A stretch of 32,685 nucleotides of DNA from an uncultured Prevotellaceae bacterium (GTDB taxonomy: Bacteria; Bacteroidota; Bacteroidia; Bacteroidales; Muribaculaceae): NCBI GenBank assembly GCA_900318065.1, contig ONIY01000048.1:1-32685 (forward strand), in the 5' to 3' direction. A program made the translations under genes and the position numbers. Positions 7,041-16,688 of this stretch are shown here, in pieces; position 1 is the stretch's first letter; each line of letters starts with the position of its first letter. The notes under the pieces are model-generated. The model had not been told where the DNA came from, made no database searches, and saw only the letters and a program-made list of their open reading frames with translations.

Positions 7041-9812
7041 ATGGACTATAACTTTAACGAGATTGAGAAAAAGTGGCAACAGTATTGGCGTGACAACAAT
7101 ACCTACAAGGTAGACATCGACGAGAACCGACCCAAGTTCTATGTCCTCGACATGTTTCCCTATCCCAGTGGCGCAGGCCTGCACGTGGGACATCCTCTGG
7201 GCTATATAGCAAGCGACATCTATGCCCGCTACAAGCGTCAAAAGGGCTTTAACGTGCTCCACCCCATGGGCTATGACGCCTATGGCCTGCCAGCCGAGCA
7301 ATATGCCATCCAAACTGGCCAGCACCCCGAAATTACCACCAACGAAAATATTGCCCGCTACCGCGAGCAACTCGACAAGATAGGATTCTGCTACGACTGG
7401 AGCCGCGAGGTGCGCACCTGCGAGCCAGGCTACTACAAGTGGACCCAATGGGCCTTCCTGCAGATGTTCAAGAGCTACTACAACACCGAGCTCGACAAGG
7501 CACGTCCCATCGACGAACTGATTGAGTATTTTGAGCACAACGGCAGCGAGGGCTGCAATGCCCACACCAGTGCCAAGGTAGAGTTCAGCGCCGCCGAGTG
7601 GAACGCTATGACCAAGGCCGAACAGAGCCAGATGCTCATGAATTACCGCATCGCCTATCTGGGCAACACCATGGTAAACTGGTGCCCCAAGCTGGGTACC
7701 GTGCTTGCCAACGACGAGGTGAGCGAGGGCGTGTCGCTGCGTGGTGGCTACCCCGTGGAGCAAAAGGTTATGCGCCAGTGGTGCCTGCGCGTGAGCGCCT
7801 ATGCCGGCCGCCTGCTGCGTGACCTCGACACCATCGAGTGGAGCGACTCCATCAAGGAAACCCAGAAGAACTGGATAGGCTACAGCGAGGGTGCCGAGAT
7901 GCTGTTCCCCATCGTGGGCAGCGACGAGCAACTGCTCATCTTCACCACCAGAGCCGACACCATCTTTGGCGTCACCTTCATGGTGCTCGCCCCCGAGAGC
8001 GAATATGTGGAGCAGGTGGTAACTGCCGAGCAGCGCGCTGCCGTCGATGCCTATCTCGACGAGGTGAAGCACAAGACCGAGCGTGAGCGCCTCATCGAGA
8101 AGAAGGTGAGCGGTGTGTTCAGCGGCAGCTATGCCATCAATCCCGTAACTGGCAAGGAAATTCCCATCTACATCAGCGACTATGTACTCGCAGGCTACGG
8201 CACCGGCGCCATCATGGCAGTGCCTGCCCACGACAGCCGCGACTATGCCTTTGCTCGACACTTCGACCTGCCCATCATTCCACTTATCGAGGGAGCCGAC
8301 GTGAGCGAGGAAAGCTTCGATGCCAAGGAAGGCATCATGGCCAACTCCAGCAATGAGCGCCTGCAGCTCAACGGCCTCCAGGTGAAAGAGGCTATCGCCA
8401 AGACCAAGGAATATATCGCCCAGGCAGGCATTGGCAAGGTAAAGGTGAACTACCGCCTGCGCGACGCCATCTTCAGCCGCCAGCGCTACTGGGGCGAGCC
8501 ATTCCCCATCTACTACGACGAGGACGGACAGCCACAGCCACTCGACGAGAGCCAGCTGCCACTGCTCCTGCCCGAGGTCGACAAGTTCCTGCCCACCGAG
8601 ACTGGCGAGCCACCACTGGGACGCGCCAAGAACTGGGTGGCAGCCAACGGCCGTCCACTGGAGCTGAATACCATGCCTGGCTTTGCCGGCTCAAGTGCCT
8701 ACTATCTGCGCTACATGGATCCACACAACGACCAGGCTCTCGTGAGCAAGGAAGCCGACGAGTACTGGCGCCAGGTCGACCTCTATGTAGGAGGCACCGA
8801 GCATGCTACCGGTCACTTGATCTACAGCCGCTTCTGGAACAAGTTCCTCTATGACTACGGCTACGTGTGCGAGGCCGAGCCTTTCCGCAAACTCGTTAAC
8901 CAGGGAATGATCCAGGGCCGCTCCAACTTTGTTTACCGCATCAAGGACAGCAACAAGTTTGTGTCGTTCAACCTCAAGAAAGACTACGACGTGACACCCA
9001 TCCATGTGGATGTCAACATCGTCTCTAACGATGTGCTCGACATCGAGGCTTTCAAGGCCTGGAGACCTGAGTTTGCCAACGCCGAGTTCATCCTCGAGAA
9101 CGGAAAATACATCTGCGGATGGGCTATCGAGAAGATGTCGAAGTCGATGTTCAACGTAGTCAACCCCGACGATATCGTGGCACGCTATGGCGCCGACACA
9201 CTGCGTCTCTATGAGATGTTCCTAGGACCAGTTGAGGCTAGCAAGCCCTGGGATACCAACGGCATCGACGGTGTGAACCGCTTCTTGAAGCGCCTGTGGG
9301 GACTTTTCTTCAAGGGCGATGAGATGCAACTCGTCGATGAGAAACCCAGCCCCGAGGCTCTCAAGTCGATTCACAAGCTCATCAAGAAAGTGTCGCAAGA
9401 CATCGAGCAGTTCTCCTACAACACCAGTGTGGCAGCGTTCATGATTTGCGTGAACGAACTCAGCAGCATGAAGTGCAAGAACAAGAGCGTGTACCGCGAC
9501 CTGGTGGTACTGCTCGCTCCCTTTGCTCCACACATCGCCGAGGAACTGTGGCATGCGCTGGGTGAGCAAGGCACCGTGTGCGACGCTCAGTGGCCCACTT
9601 GGAACGAGGAATACCTCAAGGAGAGCGTGGTGAAATACACCGTTCTCTTCAACGGCAAGCCCCGCTACAACATCGAGGTTCCTGCCGGCACTGCCAGTGA
9701 TGAAGTGCAAAAGCAAGCACTCGCTCACGAGGGCGCTGCACGCTGGCTCAACGGCAAGCAGCCCAAGAAGGTGATTGTCGTGCCCAACAAGATTGTAAAT
9801 GTGGTAGTATAA
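7041..9812 (+). CDS. leuS: leucyl-tRNA synthetase
   Basis: Charges tRNA-Leu with leucine in the cytoplasm. The 923-residue class I synthetase has the HIGH-equivalent HVGH at residues 48-51 and KMSKS at 698-702. Between them lies a long CP1 editing domain, including the conserved TTRADTIFG stretch. An insertion rich in charged residues sits just before KMSKS. The C-terminal part carries the anticodon-binding helical domain. The ATG at 7041 is chosen because an upstream TTG frame (7005) would add a non-conserved leader. The acyltransferase gene begins 8 nt after the stop, so this is likely the first gene of an operon. Assignment is firm. Confidence 0.97.
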   Translation: MDYNFNEIEKKWQQYWRDNNTYKVDIDENRPKFYVLDMFPYPSGAGLHVGHPLGYIASDIYARYKRQKGFNVLHPMGYDAYGLPAEQYAIQTGQHPEITTNENIARYREQLDKIGFCYDWSREVRTCEPGYYKWTQWAFLQMFKSYYNTELDKARPIDELIEYFEHNGSEGCNAHTSAKVEFSAAEWNAMTKAEQSQMLMNYRIAYLGNTMVNWCPKLGTVLANDEVSEGVSLRGGYPVEQKVMRQWCLRVSAYAGRLLRDLDTIEWSDSIKETQKNWIGYSEGAEMLFPIVGSDEQLLIFTTRADTIFGVTFMVLAPESEYVEQVVTAEQRAAVDAYLDEVKHKTERERLIEKKVSGVFSGSYAINPVTGKEIPIYISDYVLAGYGTGAIMAVPAHDSRDYAFARHFDLPIIPLIEGADVSEESFDAKEGIMANSSNERLQLNGLQVKEAIAKTKEYIAQAGIGKVKVNYRLRDAIFSRQRYWGEPFPIYYDEDGQPQPLDESQLPLLLPEVDKFLPTETGEPPLGRAKNWVAANGRPLELNTMPGFAGSSAYYLRYMDPHNDQALVSKEADEYWRQVDLYVGGTEHATGHLIYSRFWNKFLYDYGYVCEAEPFRKLVNQGMIQGRSNFVYRIKDSNKFVSFNLKKDYDVTPIHVDVNIVSNDVLDIEAFKAWRPEFANAEFILENGKYICGWAIEKMSKSMFNVVNPDDIVARYGADTLRLYEMFLGPVEASKPWDTNGIDGVNRFLKRLWGLFFKGDEMQLVDEKPSPEALKSIHKLIKKVSQDIEQFSYNTSVAAFMICVNELSSMKCKNKSVYRDLVVLLAPFAPHIAEELWHALGEQGTVCDAQWPTWNEEYLKESVVKYTVLFNGKPRYNIEVPAGTASDEVQKQALAHEGAARWLNGKQPKKVIVVPNKIVNVVV

Positions 9813-9820
9813 TAGCTAAT

Positions 9821-10825
9821 TTGGTAAAAAAAGAGCGCATACCGTGGCTTGACTATGTGAGGTTCTTCAGTATCTTCCTGGTGATACTGTTTCACACACC
9901 TCCGCAGACGCCCATTCTGGATGGCAAGATCATCATCAACTTGCGCATCCCGCTCTTCTTTTGCATCTCGGGATATCTTTTCAACATCGCCAAGTATAGC
10001 TCCTTCGGGCAGTTCTTCAAGCATCGCGGCAAGCAAATCCTGGTGCCCTATGTCACCTTCTTTGTCGTGTTCTATGCGCTATGGCTCATGGTGGGTGCTA
10101 AACTTGGCGATGCCAATGTGGCATGGTGGCAACCCCTGGTCGACTTCGTCAAGGGCGAGCCACACACCGTGCTGGGCACCTTTTGGTATCTGTCGTGCCT
10201 GCTAGTGATGCAGGTACTCTACTACTTCATGCTGCGATGGCTTCCCAGCCAGTGGGTGTTTCCAGCAAGCATCATGCTCTCGGTAGCGGCTATCAACTGC
10301 CCCATCGAGAACTACTGGCACGTGTGGAACGCTATGGTCTACATGCCGTTCTATGCCTTTGGCAACAGTTTCAAGAAGTATATTGCCGGAGTAGAGTTCA
10401 GCAGCAAGCGACGCACCACAGTGCTTCTTGCACTGGGCATCGTGTCGCTCGTAGCGATGGCTCTGAGCATTTACATCGAGGAGAAGAACAGCATGAACGT
10501 GATAAAGATAGCCTGCGGCGTGATGGTAATCCCCACATATATTGCCATTGCCAAGTGGCTCGCCGCACGCTACGGGCGCAACCGTGTTATCCAACTCGTG
10601 GTGATGAACGGCACCGTCTACCTCGCTTTCCAAAATCACATGATAGGATTTATCAAGGTAATGCTTGAGCGCTTTTTCTATGTGGGAGTGATGAACGACC
10701 ACATGTGGCTAAAGTTCCTCATCCCTATTTTTGTGATGGTGGCTATTTACCCATTTGCCTGGATCATTCACAACTATGCCCCATGGATGCTAGGCAAGAA
10801 GAAGGAAGAGGTTCTAACCTACTAA
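9821..10825 (+). CDS. acyltransferase family 3 membrane protein
   Basis: Integral membrane O-acyltransferase of the OafA/NodX/WecH type, expected to transfer acetyl or a similar acyl group to a cell-surface glycan; the acceptor cannot be deduced. The N-terminus has the characteristic LDYVRFFSIFLVILFHTPP with the family histidine. A PLFFCISGYLF segment and roughly ten hydrophobic helices follow over 334 residues. The start appears to be TTG at 9821, because the conserved motif begins only eight residues later and no ATG is available. It sits 8 nt after leuS with no promoter between, suggesting readthrough from leuS. Confidence 0.85.
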   Translation: MVKKERIPWLDYVRFFSIFLVILFHTPPQTPILDGKIIINLRIPLFFCISGYLFNIAKYSSFGQFFKHRGKQILVPYVTFFVVFYALWLMVGAKLGDANVAWWQPLVDFVKGEPHTVLGTFWYLSCLLVMQVLYYFMLRWLPSQWVFPASIMLSVAAINCPIENYWHVWNAMVYMPFYAFGNSFKKYIAGVEFSSKRRTTVLLALGIVSLVAMALSIYIEEKNSMNVIKIACGVMVIPTYIAIAKWLAARYGRNRVIQLVVMNGTVYLAFQNHMIGFIKVMLERFFYVGVMNDHMWLKFLIPIFVMVAIYPFAWIIHNYAPWMLGKKKEEVLTY

Positions 10826-10866
10826 CCCATAAATAGTTATTTCTCACTACAATAATCATTAGTAAA

Positions 10867-11670
10867 ATGAAATTTCCCGCATTAATCAATATTTTTTTAT
10901 TAACGATTATACTAGTGGCGTGTGACTCGGGGCATAATGTTCAAGCCAGCAACACTCAGGGCAGCAAGCGAAGTCAGCACAAGGTAAAAAAGAACAGGGT
11001 TAAGAAGGTTGTTTCGCCGGTAATAGATTACGACTCTATTAGCGGCTCACTGCCACAAGGATTTGTATATGTGAAGAATGTAATCCCCGACGTTATTGAG
11101 GACTTGCGATACAACACTACCAATAACTTCATGGGCGAGCGAGCCGACGGATATCAGGCTAACCGCGCCATTCTCACCACCGAGGCAGCACAGGCACTCA
11201 AGGGCGCTGCCAATCAGTTGCGTGACATGGGATATGTGATAAAAATCTTTGACGCCTACAGGCCTCAAAGTGCTGTGAACCACTTCTTGCGCTGGTCGAA
11301 GAACAACGACGAGCGCAACAAGGCCTACTATTATCCCACTATGAGCAAGCGCCGCCTCTTTGGGCGCTACATCTCACGCAAGTCGGGACACACTCGCGGC
11401 AGCACCATCGACATGACAATATGCTACGCCAGCACTGGAAAAGAGGTGGACATGGGAGGACATTTCGACTTCCTGGGGCAAGCCTCACACACTGCCTTTG
11501 TGGGGCGTTACTCACTGGGTGAAGTCACTACCGTTCACCGCCAAAACCGCCTAATGCTCAAGGGCGTTATGACACGCCACGGCTTCAAAGCCATCTCCAA
11601 CGAATGGTGGCATTTCACCCTCAAGCGCGAGCCACATCCCACCACCTACTACAACTTCCCAGTAAAGTAA
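10867..11670 (+). CDS. D-alanyl-D-alanine dipeptidase, VanX/DdpX family lipoprotein
   Basis: Zinc dipeptidase that cleaves D-Ala-D-Ala. The N-terminus is a lipoprotein signal with LVAC, lipidation predicted at Cys19, so the mature enzyme would sit in the periplasm. VanX-family motifs are all present: DLRYNTTNNF, FDAYRPQSA, the zinc-binding SGHTRGSTIDM (His and Asp ligands) and NEWWHF (catalytic Glu and the third ligand His). At 267 residues it is slightly longer than VanX because of the leader and a Lys-rich linker. No vanH/vanA-like genes are adjacent, so a peptidoglycan-turnover or nutritional role is more likely than vancomycin resistance. Confidence 0.88.
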   Translation: MKFPALINIFLLTIILVACDSGHNVQASNTQGSKRSQHKVKKNRVKKVVSPVIDYDSISGSLPQGFVYVKNVIPDVIEDLRYNTTNNFMGERADGYQANRAILTTEAAQALKGAANQLRDMGYVIKIFDAYRPQSAVNHFLRWSKNNDERNKAYYYPTMSKRRLFGRYISRKSGHTRGSTIDMTICYASTGKEVDMGGHFDFLGQASHTAFVGRYSLGEVTTVHRQNRLMLKGVMTRHGFKAISNEWWHFTLKREPHPTTYYNFPVK

Positions 11671-11691
11671 TATTTATAAACCGCTATTAAC

Positions 11692-11735
11692 TATTCTACT
11701 ATTCCACTATTTTACTACTCTACTATTCCACTAAA
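11692..11735 (+). promoter_or_regulatory. octamer-repeat 5' leader of rdgB
   Basis: Consecutive 8-nt units CTATTCTA, CTATTCCA, CTATTTTA, CTACTCTA and CTATTCCA run straight into the ATG at 11738. They share period and pattern with the leaders at 4181-4234 and 28433-28481. Confidence 0.6.
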
Positions 11736-11737
11736 TT

Positions 11738-12322
11738 ATGAAAGATATAGTATTCGCTACCAACAACGAGCACAAACTCAGTGAATTGCGTCAGATAATG
11801 GCAGGTAAGTATAATGTGTTGAGCCTTGCCGACATTGGCTGCCACGACGACATCCCCGAGACTGCCAATACCCTTGAAGGCAACGCTATGATCAAGGCAC
11901 AATGGGTAAAAGAGCATTATGGCTACGACTGCTTTAGCGACGACACAGGGCTGGAAATCGATGCTCTAAACGGTGAACCAGGTGTGCACTCGGCACGCTA
12001 TGGCGGTGTGGCTCACGACAGCGAGCGCAACATGGACAAGGTGCTGCGCTTGCTCGATGGTGTGCCCATGGAGGAACGCACTGCCCGCTTCCGCACCGCA
12101 ATAGTGCTCATCATGGATGGCGAGACCCACACCTTTGAAGGCAAAGTAGAAGGTCACATCCTCACCGAGCGCCACGGCACAGGAGGCTTTGGCTATGACC
12201 CCATCTTCAAGCCCGATGAGGCCAATTGTGCCTTCGGTGAGATGAGTGCCGAGGAGAAAAACCGCATCAGCCATCGCGGACGTGCTGTGGCAAAACTCAC
12301 TCAATTCCTTGCCCATCAATGA
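11738..12322 (+). CDS. rdgB: RdgB/HAM1 family non-canonical purine NTP pyrophosphatase
   Basis: Hydrolyses dITP, XTP and similar damaged purine triphosphates to monophosphates, keeping them out of DNA and RNA. The 194-residue length is standard for the family. The N-terminal FATNNEHKLSEL is the substrate-binding T/S-x-N-x-x-K motif. The DDTGLEIDAL stretch carries the catalytic acidic residues, and FGYDPIF near residue 149 contacts the base. The stop overlaps the start of the following dehydrogenase by 4 nt (ATGA), indicating coupled translation. An unusual octamer leader precedes the ATG. Confidence 0.93.
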   Translation: MKDIVFATNNEHKLSELRQIMAGKYNVLSLADIGCHDDIPETANTLEGNAMIKAQWVKEHYGYDCFSDDTGLEIDALNGEPGVHSARYGGVAHDSERNMDKVLRLLDGVPMEERTARFRTAIVLIMDGETHTFEGKVEGHILTERHGTGGFGYDPIFKPDEANCAFGEMSAEEKNRISHRGRAVAKLTQFLAHQ

Positions 12323-13044
12323 AAAAGGCAATTATAATAGGTGCCTCGTCGGGACTTGGTAAAGAAGTTACTAAATTGTTGCTTGCCGACGGATGGCGAC
12401 TGGGCATTGCTGCCAGGCGCATTGAGCGGCTTGAAGAAATAAAAACTCAGTCACCAGGCAATGTTGAGACCCAAGCGCTTGATGTCACCAGCGATGATGC
12501 ACAACAGCAGTTATATGCCCTCATCGAGAAGGTGGGCGGCATGGACTTGCTGTTCTATGCCTCGGGAGTGGGAAACCAGAACATGGAACTTACACCCGAC
12601 ATCGAACTCGACACTGTTGCTACCAACGGCATGGGATTTACACGCATGATAGGAGCTGCCTACCGTTACATGGCAGAGCACGGTGGCGGACACATCGCAG
12701 CAATAAGCAGCATCGCTGGAACCAAGGGACTGGGAGCTGCTCCTGCCTACTCGGCTACCAAGGCTTTTCAGAACACCTACATCCAGTCGCTCGAGCAGCA
12801 AGCGCACATGCGAGGACTGAATATCACGTTCACCGACCTGCGACCTGGCTTTGTTGCCACCGCCTTGCTTGGCGACAACCCTAAGTATCCCATGCTGCTG
12901 CAACCCGAGAAAGTGGCGAAAGAGATGATAAGAGCAATCTATCGACGCAAGCATGTGTGGGTCATAGACTGGCGATGGCGCATAGTAACCGCCATGTGGC
13001 GACGCATCCCACGCTGCCTGTGGCGAAACCTCAAAGTAAAATAA
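12319..13044 (+). CDS. short-chain dehydrogenase/reductase
   Basis: NAD(P)-dependent oxidoreductase of the classical SDR fold; the substrate is unknown. The cofactor motif GASSGLGKE lies near residues 8-16. A YASGVGN replaces the usual NNAG region near 80. The catalytic Ser lies in AISSIAG, and the catalytic Tyr/Lys pair in YSATKAF near 149. The LRPGFVAT motif follows. It overlaps rdgB by 4 nt and is the last gene of this plus-strand run, ending at a bidirectional hairpin. Confidence 0.88.
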   Translation: MKKAIIIGASSGLGKEVTKLLLADGWRLGIAARRIERLEEIKTQSPGNVETQALDVTSDDAQQQLYALIEKVGGMDLLFYASGVGNQNMELTPDIELDTVATNGMGFTRMIGAAYRYMAEHGGGHIAAISSIAGTKGLGAAPAYSATKAFQNTYIQSLEQQAHMRGLNITFTDLRPGFVATALLGDNPKYPMLLQPEKVAKEMIRAIYRRKHVWVIDWRWRIVTAMWRRIPRCLWRNLKVK

Positions 13045-13057
13045 AACAACTAAAAAA

Positions 13058-13088
13058 ATGGGCATTGAATTTTGTATTCAGTGCCCAT
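13058..13088. terminator. bidirectional terminator-like hairpin
   Basis: The stem ATGGGCATTGAAT / ATTCAGTGCCCAT has 13 positions, one a G.T wobble, with a 5-nt loop. It lies between convergent genes. An A7 tract on the left supplies a U-run for minus-strand transcripts; the plus-strand tail is only moderately T-rich. Confidence 0.65.
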
Positions 13089-13109
13089 ATAACTTTATAT
13101 CAGGAAAAA

Positions 13110-14585
13110 TTAGAACTTAAAGTCGGCGCCAATGCCAAACACTTTATTAGTGCGGCTGTACACGTCCTTACCTGGCAACAGTTGCGAGACGCCGTTGTAG
13201 CCACCAACCTCGGCGGGCATTTCTTTCTTATAGTCGCTGTAGGTTGTCCAGAAGTAGCCCACGTTGATCTTCACATTGTCGCTCACGTTGATGGCACCAC
13301 CCAGACCAATGGAATAGCTGTCGCAAGAGAAGGAGGTATTGCTCTGATACTTGTCGCTCAATCCATAGTCGGTGCGCTGAGCGCCAGCGCTCACGGTGAA
13401 TGTCTTGTTAATGTCCCACTCCACGCCAGCAAGAAATTCATGAGTGCCGTGCTTGAGTTCTTTGTTCTTTTCACCTGCCATGTCGGCATGCTTGTCGTCA
13501 TAGTAGTGATATTCTACCGTAGCACGCAACTTCTTGGGAATAAACTCATAACCTGCAGCCACATAGAGCACGCTAGGCATGTCGCTGGGAGTGTTTACAC
13601 CATGTTTATATTGCTCCATAGAACCCTCATAGGCAGCTGGTGCCTCAAGGGTCTTGGTGTCATTCTCAATGTTGAGGTTGGTCTTGAACTCATATTTTGC
13701 TGCCAGGGTGAGTCCACGCCACTTGTAGTTCACGCCCAGGATTGGAGTGAGGCCCCATCCGGTTTGTGTACAATCGATGGCTATATGGGCAAGTCCGTTC
13801 TCACCACTCATTCCCACGAGCATCTGTGCCAAGGCAGGATTAGCAGCACCAGCAACGCCTGCCACAGTTTTCATTGTGGTGGCAAGTGCCTCGCCAGCGG
13901 TGGCATTAACGTGACCCACATAGCTTCCGTTGAAGTAGTTAACCCTCACGCCAGCAAATCCCGAGAAGTGCTCATTAAATTTGTAGGAGAAACCCAGCTG
14001 GCCACCAAAGATATACTGGCGACCACGCATGTAGCTCTCAAGATAATATTTGTCGGGGGTAATGGGACCGCCAAAGAGTGGTGCTACAGCAGGATATTGC
14101 TTGAGCAACTCGGCCGACTGCTGATAAAGTCCAGCCATCACTGCCACGTCAAACAATGGCAATCCATCGTTGAAGGTGCACTTTCCACCGCCACCCACAA
14201 CGCCAAAGAATCCCGAGATGGCCCACTTGGGAGTCTTATACACAGCATAGGCCGAAGGCAGAATGGGAGCGGCAGCTTTGCCCTCATATTTTTTATTGAA
14301 GGAGTTTTCGCTATTTGGAAACAATCCAGGAATCAATGGATTTACCGTTGCATCGATATTGCGGGTTTGAAAAGCACTCTGAATGTTGAGAGAGAGCGAC
14401 CACCCGTCATGCTCCATAAAAGCAATACCAGCGGGATTGGTAAACACGGCGTCAATCTCATGGCTGGCACCACGAGCCATCATGCGCTGGAAAGCAATGT
14501 GCTGATTGGTGTTGTGAAGCAGTCCGCCTGCATTAGCACTCATTGCTACAAAAGCAACTGCCACAAAAAGTAAAATTTTCTTCAT
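13110..14585 (-). CDS. OmpP1/FadL-family outer membrane transporter
   Basis: Beta-barrel outer-membrane protein of the FadL type, expected to let long-chain fatty acids or other hydrophobic molecules cross the outer membrane. A signal peptide (about 1-19, ending MSANA) is followed by the plug-like N-terminal region with AVFTNPAGIAF, which contains the FadL NPA motif. Alternating amphipathic strands then run to a terminal aromatic (FKF-like end, GADFKF). The 491-residue length is normal. A -7 box (TACTTTTG, 14646-14639) lies upstream. The gene is monocistronic by spacing. Confidence 0.88.
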   Translation of the reverse strand: MKKILLFVAVAFVAMSANAGGLLHNTNQHIAFQRMMARGASHEIDAVFTNPAGIAFMEHDGWSLSLNIQSAFQTRNIDATVNPLIPGLFPNSENSFNKKYEGKAAAPILPSAYAVYKTPKWAISGFFGVVGGGGKCTFNDGLPLFDVAVMAGLYQQSAELLKQYPAVAPLFGGPITPDKYYLESYMRGRQYIFGGQLGFSYKFNEHFSGFAGVRVNYFNGSYVGHVNATAGEALATTMKTVAGVAGAANPALAQMLVGMSGENGLAHIAIDCTQTGWGLTPILGVNYKWRGLTLAAKYEFKTNLNIENDTKTLEAPAAYEGSMEQYKHGVNTPSDMPSVLYVAAGYEFIPKKLRATVEYHYYDDKHADMAGEKNKELKHGTHEFLAGVEWDINKTFTVSAGAQRTDYGLSDKYQSNTSFSCDSYSIGLGGAINVSDNVKINVGYFWTTYSDYKKEMPAEVGGYNGVSQLLPGKDVYSRTNKVFGIGADFKF

Positions 14586-14638
14586 ACTACTCTATTTTAT
14601 TTTTGTTGAATAATTTTCAATGTTTTTAAAAACTGATG

Positions 14639-14646
14639 CAAAAGTA
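14639..14646 (-). promoter_or_regulatory. -7 promoter box of the FadL-type gene
   Basis: TACTTTTG followed by C on the minus strand fits TAnnTTTG, about 54 nt before the ATG. Confidence 0.45.
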
Positions 14647-14722
14647 ATACTTTACTGCTACCATCATGTTCAAAACAACAACAAGATTACCTTTTTTAAC
14701 AATAATCAAGTTTATAAAAATA

Positions 14723-15044
14723 CAAGTTGAGGATGTTGTAAAACTCTGATAATTATCATATTGTAGTAGGATGTGTCAAAAATGAAAATTTTGTAAAAAC
14801 TCCTCCCCTAAGCTAGGGGAGAAGCCCGCAGGGCAGAGGGGTATGGCGCACCAAAAACAACTTTATATCAATATGATAAAGAAAACAGGCATTTGTCATA
14901 CCACCCACTGCCCCTCCTATCTTAACGTAAGTTCGACGAATTTAATATAATGATAATTAAGATTTTGGCAACTCCCCCTCTAAGATAGAGGGGGTAGGGG
15001 GGAGTATGACAAGCAGCAATTCATTTTTACAACACCCTCACTTG
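14723..15044. mobile_element. MITE-like element with GAGGnTGTTGyAAAAC ends
   Basis: A 322-bp gene-free segment is bounded by inverted repeats. The left end is CAAGTTGAGGATGTTGTAAA (from 14723). The right end, read inward from 15044, is CAAGTGAGGGTGTTGTAAAA; they differ by one indel and one substitution. It encodes no transposase. Inside are three related G/C-rich palindromic copies (about 14799-14845, 14896-14926 inverted, 14971-15016). The same GAGGnTGTTGyAAAACT ends bound 32441-32589, so this is probably a non-autonomous family moved by an insertion sequence elsewhere in the genome. Confidence 0.55.
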
Positions 15045-15052
15045 ACTAATAT

Positions 15053-15667
15053 TTACTTGCCACAGCAGCAGCAATCTTTTTTTCCTTCAAGTAGTTTTGT
15101 TATATCCTGCTCTACGTAGCGCTTTATTACTTTTCCATTGCCATCTACAAGGAACTTGGTGAAGTTCCACTTGATGTCGGGCTTGCTGGCATAGTCAGGA
15201 TCGGCCTTAATCATCATCTCATCAAGAAGTTTGCCAATGGGGTGCTCAAGATTGAAACCCTCAAAGCCTTTTTCCTTCTTCAAGAACGTGAACAGTGGAT
15301 CCTCATTTTCGCCATTTACCTCTATTTTTTTGAACTGTGGAAACTCGGTGCCAAAGTTAAGGGTGCAGAAGTTGTGAATCTCCTCCTCGGTGCCAGGAGC
15401 CTGGTTGCCAAACTGGTTGCAAGGGAAGTCCAGTATCTCAAGACCCTTGTCTTTATAATTCTTATAGAGTGCCTCCAGTTCCTCATATTGTGGTGTAAAG
15501 CCACAACGGGTAGCAGTATTCACTATGAGCAGCACTTTGCCCTTGTATTCACTCAAGGCAACATCATTGCCCTTGCGATCTTTCACTGTAAAATCCAGTA
15601 CACTTGTCTGTGCCATAACGGTCGAAAAATTTAGTATTACGGTTAATAAAAAAATAATGTTTTTCAT
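15053..15667 (-). CDS. exported glutathione peroxidase-family thiol peroxidase
   Basis: Reduces peroxides through a reactive cysteine; bacterial members generally use thioredoxin rather than glutathione. A signal peptide (residues 1-20, ending MAQ) suggests periplasmic location. The peroxidatic Cys55 lies in NTATRCGFT, the FPCNQFGNQ motif at 81-89 supplies Gln85, and [11 protein letters not shown] carries the conserved Trp and Asn. The C-terminus ends in KKDCCCCGK, an extra run of four cysteines beyond the usual fold. The MITE-like element ends 8 nt beyond the stop codon. Confidence 0.9.
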   Translation of the reverse strand: MKNIIFLLTVILNFSTVMAQTSVLDFTVKDRKGNDVALSEYKGKVLLIVNTATRCGFTPQYEELEALYKNYKDKGLEILDFPCNQFGNQAPGTEEEIHNFCTLNFGTEFPQFKKIEVNGENEDPLFTFLKKEKGFEGFNLEHPIGKLLDEMMIKADPDYASKPDIKWNFTKFLVDGNGKVIKRYVEQDITKLLEGKKDCCCCGK

Positions 15668-15698
15668 GATAATAGTGTTTTAAAATGATATTGTTGTT

Positions 15699-16688
15699 TT
15701 ACTTCTTTATAAGTCCCAGCCTGTTAGAAATCTCAAGCATGCGCTCGATGGGGCGCACGGCCTTGACGCGTATTTCCTCGTCAACCTCGATGGCGGGGGC
15801 AAGATACTTGAGAGAGTTATAGAGTTTCTCAAGGGTGATGAGTTTCATGTAGGCACACTCGTTGCAAGCGCAGCCGGCATCGTCAGGAGGAGCAGGAATA
15901 AACTCCTTGTCGGGGCAACGCTTCTTCATCTCGTAGATGATGCCGCTCTCGGTAGCGACAATAAACTTGTTGCACTCACTGGCTACCGAGTAGTCGAGCA
16001 ATGCCTTGGTCGACCCTATCTTGTCGGCTATAAGCCTGATGGGCTTGGGACACTCGGGATGTACCAGCACCTGTGCGTCGGGGTGCTGCTGCTTGAGCTC
16101 GAGTATTTTCTCTATTGAGAATTTCTCATGAACCTCGCAGTAGCCGTCCCACACTAACATGTTGCGGCCAGTGATGCTGTTGATATAGTTGCCCAAGTTG
16201 CGGTCGGGACCAAAGATGAGTTTCTCATCCTCGGGAAAACTGTCCACAATCTGCTTGGCGTTGCCGCTGGTTACTATCACATCGGTGAGAGCCTTCACTG
16301 CTGCACTGGTATTAGCGTAGCTAATAACAGTGTGGCCTGGATGATCCTTGATGAACGCCTCAAATTCGGGCGCTGGACAGCTGTCGCTCAGTGAGCAGCC
16401 TGCATTAAGGTCGGGAACTATCACGGTCTTCTCGGGGCACAGAATCTTGGCTGTCTCGCCCATGAAGTGCACGCCGCACAGCACTATCACTGGTGCCTCT
16501 ACATCTTGCGCCAGCTGTGCCAGCGCCAGGCTGTCGCCTATGTAGTCGGCTAGGTCTTGTATTTCATCGCGCTGGTAGAAGTGCGCCATGATCACGGCGT
16601 TTTTTTCTTCTTTGAGTTTCAATATTTCTTCTCGCAGGTCTATCCCTTCGGGAATAGGAGCCTCGACATAACCTTTGTCAACGTTCAT
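15699..16688 (-). CDS. nadA: quinolinate synthase
   Basis: Condenses iminoaspartate with dihydroxyacetone phosphate to quinolinate, the second step of de novo NAD synthesis, using a [4Fe-4S] cluster. The 329-residue protein has three internally related domains. Candidate cluster ligands are Cys71 in LCGVHFMGET, the Cys in HPECPKPIR near 196, and one in DDAGCACNECAYM near 276. MAHFYQRDEIQDLADYIGDS near the N-terminus is diagnostic. nadB and nadC are not adjacent. It is divergent from the zinc-ribbon gene across a 536-bp AT-rich region. Confidence 0.95.
   Translation of the reverse strand: MNVDKGYVEAPIPEGIDLREEILKLKEEKNAVIMAHFYQRDEIQDLADYIGDSLALAQLAQDVEAPVIVLCGVHFMGETAKILCPEKTVIVPDLNAGCSLSDSCPAPEFEAFIKDHPGHTVISYANTSAAVKALTDVIVTSGNAKQIVDSFPEDEKLIFGPDRNLGNYINSITGRNMLVWDGYCEVHEKFSIEKILELKQQHPDAQVLVHPECPKPIRLIADKIGSTKALLDYSVASECNKFIVATESGIIYEMKKRCPDKEFIPAPPDDAGCACNECAYMKLITLEKLYNSLKYLAPAIEVDEEIRVKAVRPIERMLEISNRLGLIKK

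Noticed and set aside
6936-8261. 441-codon minus-strand frame inside leuS
   Set aside because: It is antisense to an unmistakable leucyl-tRNA synthetase; the His/Ala/Gly/Val-rich composition is typical of an antisense shadow.
10867-11670. Vancomycin-resistance cluster
   Set aside because: Only a VanX-like dipeptidase is present; neighbours are rdgB and an acyltransferase, with no ligase or dehydrogenase of the vanHA type.
12957-14573. 538-codon plus-strand frame opposite the FadL-type gene
   Set aside because: The minus-strand product has a signal peptide and the FadL NPA motif; the plus-strand frame overlaps the dehydrogenase end and the terminator.
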